Shown: one piece after another, positions 11,089 to 19,593 of the stretch
Position numbering within the stretch: the stretch's first letter is position 1
Layout of the letters: each line of letters starts with the position of its first letter
Assembly (NCBI RefSeq): GCF_012396125.1
Contig: NZ_JAAXOX010000001.1
Span: 62,001-126,000 of the forward strand
DNA from: Cellulomonas denverensis
Lineage (GTDB): Bacteria; Actinomycetota; Actinomycetes; Actinomycetales; Cellulomonadaceae
Length of the DNA stretch: 64,000 bases
Direction of reading: 5' to 3'
Notes under the pieces: generated by a model
Told to the model about the DNA's origin: nothing
Seen by the model: the letters and a program-made list of their open reading frames with translations, nothing else
The model's database searches: none
Program-made: the position numbers and the translations under genes

Positions 11089-12282
11089 TCAGGGACGGCC
11101 GGCCAGCAGCGCCACCCGGGCCAGCAGCCCCGCACCGGCGGGCACCGCGCGCTCGTCGATCACCAGGTTGCCCTGGTGGATGTCGTAGGACCGGCCGCCG
11201 GGGGTGCGGGTGCCCAGCCGGGCCATCGCCCCGGGCACCTTGGTCAGGTACCAGGCGAAGTCCTCCCCGCCCAATGACTGCTCGGTCAGCTGCACCGACT
11301 CCTCGCCCAGCACGTCCCGGGCCGCGGCCTCCAGCACCGCCACCGCCCGCTCGTCGTTCTCCACCGGCGGGACGCCGCGCTGGTGCCGGATCTCGACCTG
11401 GACGCCGTAGGGCGCGACCACCTGCTCCACGGCGTCGTGGAAGACCTGCGAGGCCCGCTCCCAGGCCCGCACCTCCAGGCAGCGCAGCGTGCCGCGCACC
11501 GAACCGGTGGCCGGGATCGCGTTGTGCGCCTGCCCGGCCTGCACCGCCCCCCAGGTCAGGTTCACCCCCGCCCGCGGGTCCAGCCGGCGACCGAGCACCG
11601 CCGGCACCTGGGTGATCACCTGACCGAGGGCGTAGACCACGTCGGCGGTCAGGTGCGGACGGGAGGTGTGCCCACCCGGCCCGGTCAGCAGGACGGTCAC
11701 CTCGTCCGAGGCGGAGGTGATCGGGCCGATACGGCTGCCGATCTGCCCGACGTCCACCTTCGGGTCGCAGTGCACCGCGAAGATCCGGCCGACCCCGTCC
11801 AGCCCACCGGCGGCGATCACGTCCAGCGCGCCGCCGGGCTGCACCTCCTCGGCGGGCTGGAACACCAGCCGGACCCCGGTGTCCAGTTCCCCGGCGTCGT
11901 GCAGTGCGGCCAGCACCAGCCCGGCGCCCAGCACGGCCACGGTGTGCACGTCGTGCCCGCAGGCGTGGGCCACATTCGGCACGGTGGAGGCGAAGTCCAG
12001 CCCGGTGGTCTCCGGCACCGGCAGCGCGTCCAGATCGGCCCGCAGTGCGATCCAGCGCCGGCCGGTGCCCACCGGGTTCGGGCCGATGTCACAGGTCAGA
12101 CCCGTGCCGGGCAGCATCCGGGGCCGGAGCCCGGCGGCGCGCAACCGGTCGGCCACCACCCGGGTGGTGCGCTGCTCGGTGCGGCCGAGTTCCGGGTGCG
12201 CATGCAGGTCCCGCCGGATCTCGATCAGCTCCTCGCTGAGCGATCCGACCAGTTGCTGCACCCGGGACACGTCGACCATCAC
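11089..12282 (-). CDS. M20 family amidohydrolase
   Basis: Metallo-amidohydrolase of the M20D/HipO-like group, 397 residues, which probably removes an N-acyl group from an amino acid or small amide. Metal-site motifs are ACGHDVHT, the Glu pair in AEEVQPG, the VHCDP histidine, and a C-terminal DIHQGN in place of the usual LHxPxF. A lid/dimerisation domain lies in the middle. A TAGTGT -10 box ends 7 bases before GTG 12282, which favours a leaderless start there; ATG 12279 is the alternative. It stands alone downstream of the guanylyltransferase gene. The substrate is unknown. Confidence 0.88.
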   Translation of the reverse strand: MMVDVSRVQQLVGSLSEELIEIRRDLHAHPELGRTEQRTTRVVADRLRAAGLRPRMLPGTGLTCDIGPNPVGTGRRWIALRADLDALPVPETTGLDFASTVPNVAHACGHDVHTVAVLGAGLVLAALHDAGELDTGVRLVFQPAEEVQPGGALDVIAAGGLDGVGRIFAVHCDPKVDVGQIGSRIGPITSASDEVTVLLTGPGGHTSRPHLTADVVYALGQVITQVPAVLGRRLDPRAGVNLTWGAVQAGQAHNAIPATGSVRGTLRCLEVRAWERASQVFHDAVEQVVAPYGVQVEIRHQRGVPPVENDERAVAVLEAAARDVLGEESVQLTEQSLGGEDFAWYLTKVPGAMARLGTRTPGGRSYDIHQGNLVIDERAVPAGAGLLARVALLAGRP

Positions 12283-12289
12283 CGGACCG

Positions 12290-12295
12290 ACACTA
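12290..12295 (-). promoter_or_regulatory. -10 box of the M20 amidohydrolase gene (leaderless)
   Basis: TAGTGT on the minus strand, 7 bases before GTG 12282, in the 27-base gap after the guanylyltransferase stop. Confidence 0.45.
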
Positions 12296-12309
12296 CCCAG
12301 CCGCCGAGG

Positions 12310-13437
12310 TCAGAGCAGGTCCTCGCGCCCCCGGGCCCGCCAGCCGTCCACCGCGCCCTTGACCTGCTGGGCGTGCGCGAGGGTGGTCACCAGCACCGCG
12401 TCCGGGGTATCGACCACCACCGCGTCCGGCACGCCGAGCACGGTGACCGTCCGGCCGCCGGTCAGCACCAGCGACCCCGGAGCGTCCAGCCGCTGCACCA
12501 GCGACTCCTCGCCGAGGGTCCGCGACCCGTCGTCCGGCTGGCCGGCGGCGGGCAGCAGCGGGGCCAGGGAGGCGAAGTCGCCCACGTCGTCCCAGGTGAA
12601 GTCGCCGGGCACCACGGCCACCCCACCGGCGGCGGCCACCGGCTCGGCGATCGCGTGGTCGATCGCGATCTTGGTCAGCGTGGGCCAGATCTCGGTCATC
12701 GCCCGGTCGCGGGCGGCCTCGTCGTCCCAGGCCGCGGCGATCGCGCGCAGTCCGGCGGCCAGCGGCGGGAGCTGGGTGGCCAGGTGGTCCAGCAGCACCC
12801 CGGCGGCGACGATGAACATGCCCGCGTTCCACCAGTACCGGCCGGTCGCCAGGTACTCGGCGGCGGTCTCGGCGTCCGGCTTCTCGGTGAAGGCGGCCAC
12901 GTGCCGGGCCGACGGTGCACCGTCCACCCCGAGCGGATCGGCGGCGTGGATGTAGCCGAAGGCGGTGGAGGGCTCGGTGGCCTCGATCCCGATCGTCACG
13001 ACGTAGCCGGCCCGGGCGGCCTCGACCCCCTCCCGCACCGCGGCGTCGAACCGGGGCAGCTCGCCGATCACGTGGTCGGCGGCGAAGGAGCCCAGCACGG
13101 TCTGCGGCCCGTGGCGCTCGGCCAGCACGGCGGCGGCCAGTCCGATCGCGGCCATCGAGTCCCGCGGCGACGGCTCGGCGATCACCTGGTCGGCGGTCAG
13201 CTCCGGCAGTTGCCGGCGCACGGCGTCCACGTGCCGGGCTCCGGTGACCACCAGGACGCCCTCCGGGCCGGACAGCGGGGCCAGCCGGTCCACGGTGCCC
13301 TGCAGCAGGGTGCGGCCGGTGCCGGTCAGGTCGTGCAGGAACTTCGGCGCACCCTGGCGGGACAGCGGCCACAGCCGGGTCCCGGCACCTCCGGCCGGGA
13401 TGACGGCGTGGAATCCGGGGATCACGTGCTCGGTCAT
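12310..13437 (-). CDS. manC: Mannose-1-phosphate guanylyltransferase
   Basis: Makes GDP-mannose from mannose 1-phosphate and GTP, the mannosyl donor for glycolipids and glycoproteins. The N-terminal nucleotidyltransferase signature PAGGAGTRLWPLSR, the FLHDLTG region (PKFLHDL) and EPSPRDSMAAIGLA are diagnostic. At 375 residues it has the pyrophosphorylase domain without the C-terminal isomerase domain of bifunctional enzymes. It is preceded by a TAGCCT -10 box 6 bases before the ATG. It could work with the phosphohexomutase at the window start and the PIG-V-like mannosyltransferase at 27-28 kb. Confidence 0.92.
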   Translation of the reverse strand: MTEHVIPGFHAVIPAGGAGTRLWPLSRQGAPKFLHDLTGTGRTLLQGTVDRLAPLSGPEGVLVVTGARHVDAVRRQLPELTADQVIAEPSPRDSMAAIGLAAAVLAERHGPQTVLGSFAADHVIGELPRFDAAVREGVEAARAGYVVTIGIEATEPSTAFGYIHAADPLGVDGAPSARHVAAFTEKPDAETAAEYLATGRYWWNAGMFIVAAGVLLDHLATQLPPLAAGLRAIAAAWDDEAARDRAMTEIWPTLTKIAIDHAIAEPVAAAGGVAVVPGDFTWDDVGDFASLAPLLPAAGQPDDGSRTLGEESLVQRLDAPGSLVLTGGRTVTVLGVPDAVVVDTPDAVLVTTLAHAQQVKGAVDGWRARGREDLL

Positions 13438-13443
13438 CCGGAC

Positions 13444-13449
13444 AGGCTA
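13444..13449 (-). promoter_or_regulatory. -10 box of manC (leaderless)
   Basis: TAGCCT on the minus strand, 6 bases before the ATG at 13437, so a leaderless message is predicted. Confidence 0.5.
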
Positions 13450-13512
13450 GCCGGGACGACCTGCCCACCCCCGACTCGGCTACCACGCATGGGACTGTGG
13501 TCCCGAACTAGG

Positions 13513-13528
13513 TGTGCGGTTCGTCACA
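13513..13528. promoter_or_regulatory. CRP/GlxR-type operator upstream of sdhCDAB
   Basis: TGTGC-N6-TCACA differs at one half-site position from the CRP consensus TGTGA-N6-TCACA. Its centre is near -68 from the start point predicted by the TAGAGT box at 13577. CRP-family control of sdh is known in other actinobacteria (GlxR); applying it here is inference. Confidence 0.55.
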
Positions 13529-13576
13529 CTCACCTCAATTCGGCCGCACGGAGTCTCTGGCACGGCGCACGATGCC

Positions 13577-13582
13577 TAGAGT
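13577..13582 (+). promoter_or_regulatory. Candidate -10 box of sdhCDAB
   Basis: TAGAGT lies 43 bases before the sdhC start. The -35 region is weak, which would fit dependence on an activator. The leader contains a good AGGAGG Shine-Dalgarno at 13614-13619. Confidence 0.45.
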
Positions 13583-13625
13583 GCTCCCACCGGACACCGC
13601 AGTCCCGATGACCAGGAGGCCTTCC

Positions 13626-14048
13626 GTGCCCAGTGTGCAGACCGGGCCAGCGCCCGCACACACACCGAAACCCCGCCGCAAGCCTGCCGGCACCCTGTAC
13701 CGAGGCCGCGAGGGCATGTGGTCCTGGGTGGCCCACCGGGTGACCGGCGTGCTGATCTTCTTCTTCCTGTTGGTGCACGTGCTCGACACGTCGCTGGTCC
13801 GGGTCTCCCCCGAGGCCTACAACGACGTGATCGGCACCTACAAGAACCCGATCATGGGCCTCGGCGAGGCCGGCCTGGTCGCGGCGATCGTCTTCCACGC
13901 CTTCAACGGCATCCGGATCATCCTGGTCGACTTCTGGGCCAAGGGCCCCAAGTACCAGCGCGTGATGCTCTGGGTGGTGGTCGGCCTGTTCGTCGTCACG
14001 ATGGCCGGCTTCCTGCCCCGCCACCTCATGCACGTCTTCGGAGGCTGA
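13626..14048 (+). CDS. sdhC: Succinate dehydrogenase cytochrome b556 subunit
   Basis: Membrane anchor subunit of complex II with three helices, 140 residues. FHAFNGIRIILVDFW carries the haem-ligand histidine motif of SdhC. GTG 13626 is the start because AGGAGG sits 6 bases upstream and the family N-terminus (RKPAGTLYRG) follows soon after; ATGs further upstream in frame would add sequence unlike the family. It is the first gene of sdhCDAB, and sdhD begins 2 bases after its stop. Confidence 0.94.
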   Translation: MPSVQTGPAPAHTPKPRRKPAGTLYRGREGMWSWVAHRVTGVLIFFFLLVHVLDTSLVRVSPEAYNDVIGTYKNPIMGLGEAGLVAAIVFHAFNGIRIILVDFWAKGPKYQRVMLWVVVGLFVVTMAGFLPRHLMHVFGG

Positions 14049-14050
14049 CG

Positions 14051-14500
14051 ATGACCACCATCCCCGCCCCGAACTCGCCGGTGGCCCGCCCCTCCCGCCG
14101 CACCAGCCGCGGGAACTGGGAGCTGTACGGCTGGGTGTTCATGCGCGCCTCGGGCGTCGTGCTGCTGGTGCTGATCTTCGGCCACCTGTTCGTGAACCTG
14201 GTCGCCGGTGACGGGATCAGCGCGATCGACTTCGGCTTCGTCGCCGGGAAGTGGGCCTCGCCGTTCTGGCAGATCTGGGACCTGCTGATGCTCTGGCTGG
14301 CGATGATCCACGGCACCAACGGCGTGCGCACCATCATCAACGACTACGCCGAGCGCGACGGCACCCGGCTCGTCCTGAAGCTGGCGCTCTACACCGCGTT
14401 CACCGTCGTGGTGGTGCTCGGCACCCTGGTGATCTTCACCTTCGACCCCTGCCCGGTGAACAGCCCGGCGAGCCTGCTGCCGTCGTTCTGCACCGCCTGA
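14051..14500 (+). CDS. sdhD: Succinate dehydrogenase hydrophobic anchor subunit
   Basis: Second membrane anchor of complex II, 149 residues, with three hydrophobic helices after a basic N-terminal tail. The motif [13 protein letters not shown] contains the histidine and quinone-site residues expected in SdhD. ATG 14051 is preceded by GGAGG overlapping the end of sdhC. The C-terminus ends in a short Cys-containing tail. It pairs with SdhC to bind haem b and the quinone. Confidence 0.93.
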   Translation: MTTIPAPNSPVARPSRRTSRGNWELYGWVFMRASGVVLLVLIFGHLFVNLVAGDGISAIDFGFVAGKWASPFWQIWDLLMLWLAMIHGTNGVRTIINDYAERDGTRLVLKLALYTAFTVVVVLGTLVIFTFDPCPVNSPASLLPSFCTA

Positions 14501-14535
14501 ACCACCCGCACGTCGATAGAAAGGCATCGCCCCCG

Positions 14536-16389
14536 ATGCAGACCCATCAGTACGACGTCGTGATCGTCGGAGCCGGCGGCGCCGGGATGCGCGCGGCCCT
14601 GGAGTCCTCGGCCCGCACCCGCACCGCGGTGATCTCCAAGCTGTACCCGACCCGGTCGCACACCGGTGCCGCCCAAGGCGGGATGTGCGCGGCCCTCGGC
14701 AACGTCGAGGACGACAACCCCGAGTGGCACACCTTCGACACCGTCAAGGGCGGCGACTACCTGGTCGACCAGGACGCGGCGGAGATCATGGCCAAGGAGG
14801 CGGTGGACGCCGTCCTCGACCTGGAGCGGATGGGCCTGCCGTTCAACCGCACCCCCGAGGGCCGGATCGACCAGCGCCGGTTCGGTGGCCACACCCGCAA
14901 CCACGGCGAGGCGCCGGTCCGCCGGGCCTGCTATGCCGCCGACCGCACCGGCCACATGATCCTGCAGACCCTGTACCAGCAGTGCGTGAAGCAGGACGTG
15001 CAGTTCTTCAACGAGTTCTACGTCCTGGACCTGCTGCTCAACCGCGACCTGTCAGGAGAGCAGCGCGGGCAGAGTGAGGTCGCGGACGGCGAGGAGGTCG
15101 CGGTCGCCGGGGTGGTCGCCTACGAGCTGGCCACCGGGGAGATCCACGTGTTCCGCGCCAAGTCGGTGGTCCTGGCCACCGGTGGCGCCGGGAAGATCTA
15201 CAAGACCACCTCCAACGCGCACACCCTGACCGGCGACGGGATGGCGATCGCCTACCGGCGCGGCCTGCCGCTGGAGGACATGGAGTTCTTCCAGTTCCAC
15301 CCGACCGGGCTGGCCGGGCTGGGCATCCTGCTGTCCGAGGCGGCCCGTGGCGAGGGCGGCATCCTGCGCAACGCCGACGGCGAACGGTTCATGGAGCGCT
15401 ACGCCCCGACCATCAAGGACCTGGCACCCCGTGACATCGTCGCCCGGTCGATGGCCAACGAGGTGCGCGAGGGCCGGGGCGCAGGGCCGAACAAGGACTA
15501 CGTCCTGCTCGACCTGACCCACCTGGACCCGGCGCACATCGACGCCAAGCTGCCGGACATCACCGAGTTCGCCCGGACGTACCTGGGCATCGAGCCCTAC
15601 ACCGAGCCGGTGCCGGTCTACCCGACCGCGCACTACGCGATGGGCGGTGTGCCGACCAACGTCGAGGGCGAGGTGCTGCGCAACCCCCGCGACGTGGTCA
15701 AGGGCCTCTACGCCGCCGGGGAGGTCGCCTGCGTCTCGGTGCACGGCTCCAACCGGCTGGGCACCAACTCGCTGCTGGACATCAACGTCTTCGGCAAGCG
15801 GGCCGGCATCTCCGCCGCGCAGTACGCGGCGACCGCCCCGTGGGTCGACCTGCCGGAGAACCCGGAGTCGCTGACCGTGGCCGAGCTGGAGGAGATGCGC
15901 GCCCGACCGAAGGGCGAGCGGGTCGCCGACGTCCGCCGCGAACTGCAGCAGACCATGGATACCAACGCCCAGGTTTTCCGCACTGCGGAATCCCTGCGCC
16001 AGGCGCTGTCCGACGTGCACGCCCTGCAGGACCGGTACTCCCGGGTCTCGGTCCAGGACAAGGGCAAGGCGTTCAACACCGACCTGATCGAGGCGCTGGA
16101 GCTCGGCTTCCTGCTGGACATCGCCGAGGTGGTGATCGTCGGCGCCCTGAACCGGCGCGAATCCCGTGGCGGGCACTTCCGCGAGGACTACCCCGACCGG
16201 GACGACGCGCAGTTCATGTCGCACACCATGGCCTACCGCCGGCCGGCCGGTGCCGTGATCGACGACCCGGTGGCGCCCGCCCCCGCCGGTGAGGAGATCC
16301 CGGTCTTCCCGCCGGAGCGGCCCAGCGTGCTGCTCGGCACCAAGCCCGTGATCACCACCGTCTATCAGCCGATGGAGCGGAAGTACTGA
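14536..16389 (+). CDS. sdhA: Succinate dehydrogenase flavoprotein subunit
   Basis: Catalytic subunit that oxidises succinate to fumarate, 617 residues. The FAD-binding GAGGAG motif is at residues 12-17, and H42 in [10 protein letters not shown] is the covalent FAD attachment site. Substrate-site motifs HPTGL and EAARGEGG are present, as is the [10 protein letters not shown]-terminal motif. It sits 35 bases after sdhD, and a single base separates its stop from sdhB. Length and motifs are normal for an SQR-type enzyme. Confidence 0.97.
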   Translation: MQTHQYDVVIVGAGGAGMRAALESSARTRTAVISKLYPTRSHTGAAQGGMCAALGNVEDDNPEWHTFDTVKGGDYLVDQDAAEIMAKEAVDAVLDLERMGLPFNRTPEGRIDQRRFGGHTRNHGEAPVRRACYAADRTGHMILQTLYQQCVKQDVQFFNEFYVLDLLLNRDLSGEQRGQSEVADGEEVAVAGVVAYELATGEIHVFRAKSVVLATGGAGKIYKTTSNAHTLTGDGMAIAYRRGLPLEDMEFFQFHPTGLAGLGILLSEAARGEGGILRNADGERFMERYAPTIKDLAPRDIVARSMANEVREGRGAGPNKDYVLLDLTHLDPAHIDAKLPDITEFARTYLGIEPYTEPVPVYPTAHYAMGGVPTNVEGEVLRNPRDVVKGLYAAGEVACVSVHGSNRLGTNSLLDINVFGKRAGISAAQYAATAPWVDLPENPESLTVAELEEMRARPKGERVADVRRELQQTMDTNAQVFRTAESLRQALSDVHALQDRYSRVSVQDKGKAFNTDLIEALELGFLLDIAEVVIVGALNRRESRGGHFREDYPDRDDAQFMSHTMAYRRPAGAVIDDPVAPAPAGEEIPVFPPERPSVLLGTKPVITTVYQPMERKY

Positions 16390-16390
16390 C

Positions 16391-17155
16391 ATGACCGCCA
16401 CTCTGGACAAGCCCGCCGCCGAGGCCGCCCCCGCCGAGATCCCGTCCTTCCAGGTCACGCTGCGGATCCGCCGCTACACCCCGGAGACCCACGGCGACGA
16501 GGCGTACTGGCAGGACTTCACCGTCACCGCGCACGGCACCGACCGACTGCTGGACGCGCTGCACACGATCAAGTGGGAACTGGACGGCTCGGTCACCTTC
16601 CGCCGGTCCTGCGCCCACGGGGTGTGCGGCTCGGACGCGATGCGGATCAACGGCCGCAACCGGCTGGCCTGCAAGGCGCTGCTCAAGGACCTGGACCCGA
16701 GCAAGCCGATCACCGTCGAGCCGATCAAGGGCCTGCCGGTGATCAAGGATCTGGTCGTCGACATGGAGCCGTTCTTCGCCTCCTACCGGGAGATCATGCC
16801 GTTCCTGATCACCACCGGGAACCAGCCCTCCCGTGAGCGCCTGCAGTCTCCCGAACAGCGCGCCCGGTTCGACGACACCACCAAGTGCATCCTGTGCGCG
16901 GCCTGCACCAGCTCCTGCCCGGTGTTCTGGACCGACGGCCAGTACTTCGGCCCCGCCGCGATCGTCAACGCGCACCGGTTCATCTTCGACAGCCGGGACG
17001 AGGGTGGCGCCCAGCGCCTGGAGATCCTCAACGACAAGGAGGGCGTCTGGCGCTGCCGGACCACCTTCAACTGCACCGAGGCCTGCCCGCGCGGCATCGA
17101 GGTGACCAAGGCGATCCAGGAAGTGAAGCGGGCGATGATCACCCGGGCGTTCTGA
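16391..17155 (+). CDS. sdhB: Succinate dehydrogenase iron-sulfur subunit
   Basis: Electron-transfer subunit of complex II, 254 residues. The [2Fe-2S] ligands are in SCAHGVCGSDAM and the following RLAC; the [4Fe-4S] and [3Fe-4S] ligands are in CILCAACTSSCPV and CTEACPRGI. It is the last gene of the operon. No strong terminator follows; only a weak 5-bp inverted repeat (GTGTC/GACAC) lies before the Ada-AlkA gene. Confidence 0.97.
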   Translation: MTATLDKPAAEAAPAEIPSFQVTLRIRRYTPETHGDEAYWQDFTVTAHGTDRLLDALHTIKWELDGSVTFRRSCAHGVCGSDAMRINGRNRLACKALLKDLDPSKPITVEPIKGLPVIKDLVVDMEPFFASYREIMPFLITTGNQPSRERLQSPEQRARFDDTTKCILCAACTSSCPVFWTDGQYFGPAAIVNAHRFIFDSRDEGGAQRLEILNDKEGVWRCRTTFNCTEACPRGIEVTKAIQEVKRAMITRAF

Positions 17156-17210
17156 GCCCGTGTCCGATTCCCGCTAGACACACCACGGCCGGGCGGCGTC
17201 CACTGGTGCG

Positions 17211-19469
17211 GTGACCCCCGCCCACGACGCCGCCCGCTGTGTACCCGGCGACCCCCGGTTCGACCGCTGGTACCGGGCGATCGACGCCCGGGACGCCCGG
17301 TTCGACGGCCAGTTCTTCACCGCCGTCGCCTCCACCGGCATCTACTGCCGCCCGTCGTGCCCCGCCCGCACGCCCAAGCCGGAGAACGTCTCCTTCTACC
17401 TGACCTCCGCCGCCGCGCACGAGGCCGGGTACCGGGCATGCAAGCGCTGCCTGCCGGAGGCCGCGCCCGGCACCCCCGAGTGGGACCTGCGCGGCGACCT
17501 GGCCGGCCGGGCGATGCGCCTGATCGCCGACGGCGTGGTCGACCGGGACGGGGTCGACGGCCTGGCCGGACGGCTCGGCTACTCCCCCCGCCAGGTGCAC
17601 CGCACGCTCACCGCCGAACTCGGCGCCGGACCACTCGCGCTCGCCCGCGCCCGCCGCGCCCAGACCGCCCGCAGCCTGCTGGTCGGCACCGGGCTGCCGC
17701 TGGCCGACATCGCCTTCGCCGCCGGGTTCGGGTCGGTCCGGCAGTTCAACGACACGGTGCGGGAGGTGTTCGACACGACACCCGGCGAGCTCCGGGCCCG
17801 GGAGCCGCGGGCGAGGGCCGGGGGCCTGCCGGGCACGGAGGCACGGGGGGCCGGGGGCGGGAACCGGCGAGGGCCGGAGGTGCGGGGCGCCGGGGCCGGG
17901 GACCTGCCGGGAGCGGAGACGCTGGCCGCCGGGGCGGTGGGCGTGCCGGGCACGGAGCCGCTGGCCGCCGGGGCTGCGGGCGTGCCGGGCACGGAGTCGC
18001 TGGCTGCCGGGACCGCGGGCCCGCCGGGAGCGGAGGCGCTGGCCGCCGAGGCTGCGGGCCTGCGGGGGCCGGAGGTGCGGGGCGCCGGGGCTGCGGGCCT
18101 GCCAGGCACGGGAGTGCGGGGGTTCGGACGTCCGGTGGCGTCGGGCGCGGCAACGCGAGCGGCCACGGGCGCCTCGGCGCCCGGCGCGGCCACAGGCGCG
18201 CGGTCGGCCGACCATTCGACGTGGCCCGGCGCGGGATCGTCGATGACCGCGGGCGCGGCGGGTCCTGACACCGCGCGGGACGCTGGCGCCGTGGCCCTCG
18301 TGCGGCTCGCCCTCAACCTGCCCGTGCGCCGCCCCTACGACGCCCCCGGGGTGTTCGGCTTCCTGGCCGCCCGCGCCGTCGCCGGCGTGGAGTCGGCCGA
18401 CCTGCCCCCCGGTGGACCGCTGCGCTATGCCCGGACGCTGCACCTTCCGCACGGTCCCGGCGCGATCGAGGTGACCGCGGTACTCATGCCGGACGGCTGG
18501 CGGCTGCGCGCGGGGATCGAGCTGACCTCGCTCGCCGATGTCGGAGTGGCAACGGCCCGGGTCCGGCGGCTGCTGGACCTGGACGCCGACCCGGCCGCGG
18601 TGGATGCTGCGCTGTCCGCCGACCCGGTGCTCGCGCCGCTGGTGGCCGCAGTGCCCGGGCTGCGGGTGCCGGGCGCCGTGGACCCGGAGGAGATGGTGCT
18701 GCGGGCGATGGTCGGGCAGCAGATCAGCGTGGCCGCGGCCCGGGGGCACCTCAGCCGGCTCGCTGCGCGGATCGGGACGCCGGTGGTCAGTTCGTTCGCC
18801 GGGCTGGACCGGCTGTTCCCGACCGCGGCACAGGTGGCCGATGCGCTGGGGGCACCCACGATCGGCGGACTGGAGCCCGGACCGGCGGCGGCAGGGCAGC
18901 CCTCGGCCATGTCCGGCACGCACCACCACCCGCCCAGCCCGGTCCCGGCCGGACCGAGACCGGCCGGTGGGCGTCCTTCCCCGCCCGACCCGAACCCGGC
19001 CCCCGGTCTCGCGCGGCACTCGTCACACGGCCCGGACCCGGAACCCGGCGGCGGGGAGCACTCGTCACACGACCCGGACCCCAGCCTCGGGCGGGTCTCG
19101 TCACCCGATCCGGACCGGCCGCTGCGGTTGCCCGGCCGGTCCGTCGCGGCGATCCGGGACACCGCCGCCGCTCTGGCGGACGGATCGCTGCGGGTGGATG
19201 TCGGCGCGTCGACCGCCGACCTGACCGCCGCCCTGGTCGCCCGGCCCGGCATCGGGCCCTGGACGGCCGGGTACCTGGCGATCCGGGTGCTCGGCGACCC
19301 GGACGTGTGGCTGCCCGGCGATGCCGCCCTGCTGACCAGCGCCCGCGCGCTCGGGTTCGTCGACCCCGGGCTGCCCCGCGCTGCGGCACACCGTGCCCTG
19401 ACCGCCCGCTCCGCCGACTGGGCGCCCTGGCGCTCCTACGCCGTCACCCACCTGTGGCGCGCGGCCTGA
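17211..19469 (+). CDS. Ada-AlkA DNA alkylation-repair fusion with repeat insertions
   Basis: Bifunctional regulator and repair enzyme of 752 residues, against about 480-500 in usual homologues. Residues 1-85 form the Ada metal-binding methyl-acceptor domain, with C46, C50, C77 and C80 as zinc ligands and C46 as the probable methyl acceptor. An AraC-type helix-turn-helix follows to about 200. The C-terminal half is an AlkA-type 3-methyladenine glycosylase with the helix-hairpin-helix GIGPWTAGY and the catalytic Asp in LPGDAALL. Two low-complexity insertions explain the extra length: eight 13-residue repeats at ~206-308 between HTH and AlkA, and a His/Ser/Asp/Pro-rich insert at ~560-640 inside the glycosylase. 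All domains stay in frame, so it is probably functional. Confidence 0.88.
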   Translation: MTPAHDAARCVPGDPRFDRWYRAIDARDARFDGQFFTAVASTGIYCRPSCPARTPKPENVSFYLTSAAAHEAGYRACKRCLPEAAPGTPEWDLRGDLAGRAMRLIADGVVDRDGVDGLAGRLGYSPRQVHRTLTAELGAGPLALARARRAQTARSLLVGTGLPLADIAFAAGFGSVRQFNDTVREVFDTTPGELRAREPRARAGGLPGTEARGAGGGNRRGPEVRGAGAGDLPGAETLAAGAVGVPGTEPLAAGAAGVPGTESLAAGTAGPPGAEALAAEAAGLRGPEVRGAGAAGLPGTGVRGFGRPVASGAATRAATGASAPGAATGARSADHSTWPGAGSSMTAGAAGPDTARDAGAVALVRLALNLPVRRPYDAPGVFGFLAARAVAGVESADLPPGGPLRYARTLHLPHGPGAIEVTAVLMPDGWRLRAGIELTSLADVGVATARVRRLLDLDADPAAVDAALSADPVLAPLVAAVPGLRVPGAVDPEEMVLRAMVGQQISVAAARGHLSRLAARIGTPVVSSFAGLDRLFPTAAQVADALGAPTIGGLEPGPAAAGQPSAMSGTHHHPPSPVPAGPRPAGGRPSPPDPNPAPGLARHSSHGPDPEPGGGEHSSHDPDPSLGRVSSPDPDRPLRLPGRSVAAIRDTAAALADGSLRVDVGASTADLTAALVARPGIGPWTAGYLAIRVLGDPDVWLPGDAALLTSARALGFVDPGLPRAAAHRALTARSADWAPWRSYAVTHLWRAA
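17826..18137 (+). repeat. Eight 39-bp in-frame tandem repeats
   Basis: Imperfect 39-bp units encode 13-residue repeats of the form VPGTEPLAAGAAG (variants LPGAETLAAGAVG, VPGTESLAAGTAG, LRGPEVRGAGAAG). They form a flexible Gly/Ala/Pro linker between the regulatory and glycosylase halves of the Ada-AlkA protein. Units are close enough to suggest recent expansion by slippage. Confidence 0.85.
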
Positions 19470-19474
19470 GCCGA

Positions 19475-19537
19475 CGCCGAGAGTGCACGAATGCACGCCA
19501 AACCGGCGCTGAGGCGTGCATTCGTGCACTCTCGGCG
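19475..19537. terminator. Perfect 25-bp hairpin between convergent genes
   Basis: Arms 19475-19499 and 19513-19537 are perfect inverted repeats with a 13-base loop, located between the Ada-AlkA gene and the YihY gene. It has the same stem length as the hairpin at 1577-1626 and the same convergent position, so a bidirectional terminator is likely. No U-tract is present. Confidence 0.8.
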
Positions 19538-19593
19538 CAGCGCCAGCGGGCTCGGGCGCGGCGGCCGCGGCGAAACCATCCGCGGCGGGCGGG

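Noticed and set aside
17826..18137. Possible CRISPR array
   Set aside because: The repeats are contiguous, imperfect and in frame with a protein; no spacers or cas genes are present.
17746..18153. Pro/Arg-rich minus-strand frame in the Ada-AlkA linker
   Set aside because: It is the complement of the 39-bp repeats and has no recognisable protein content.
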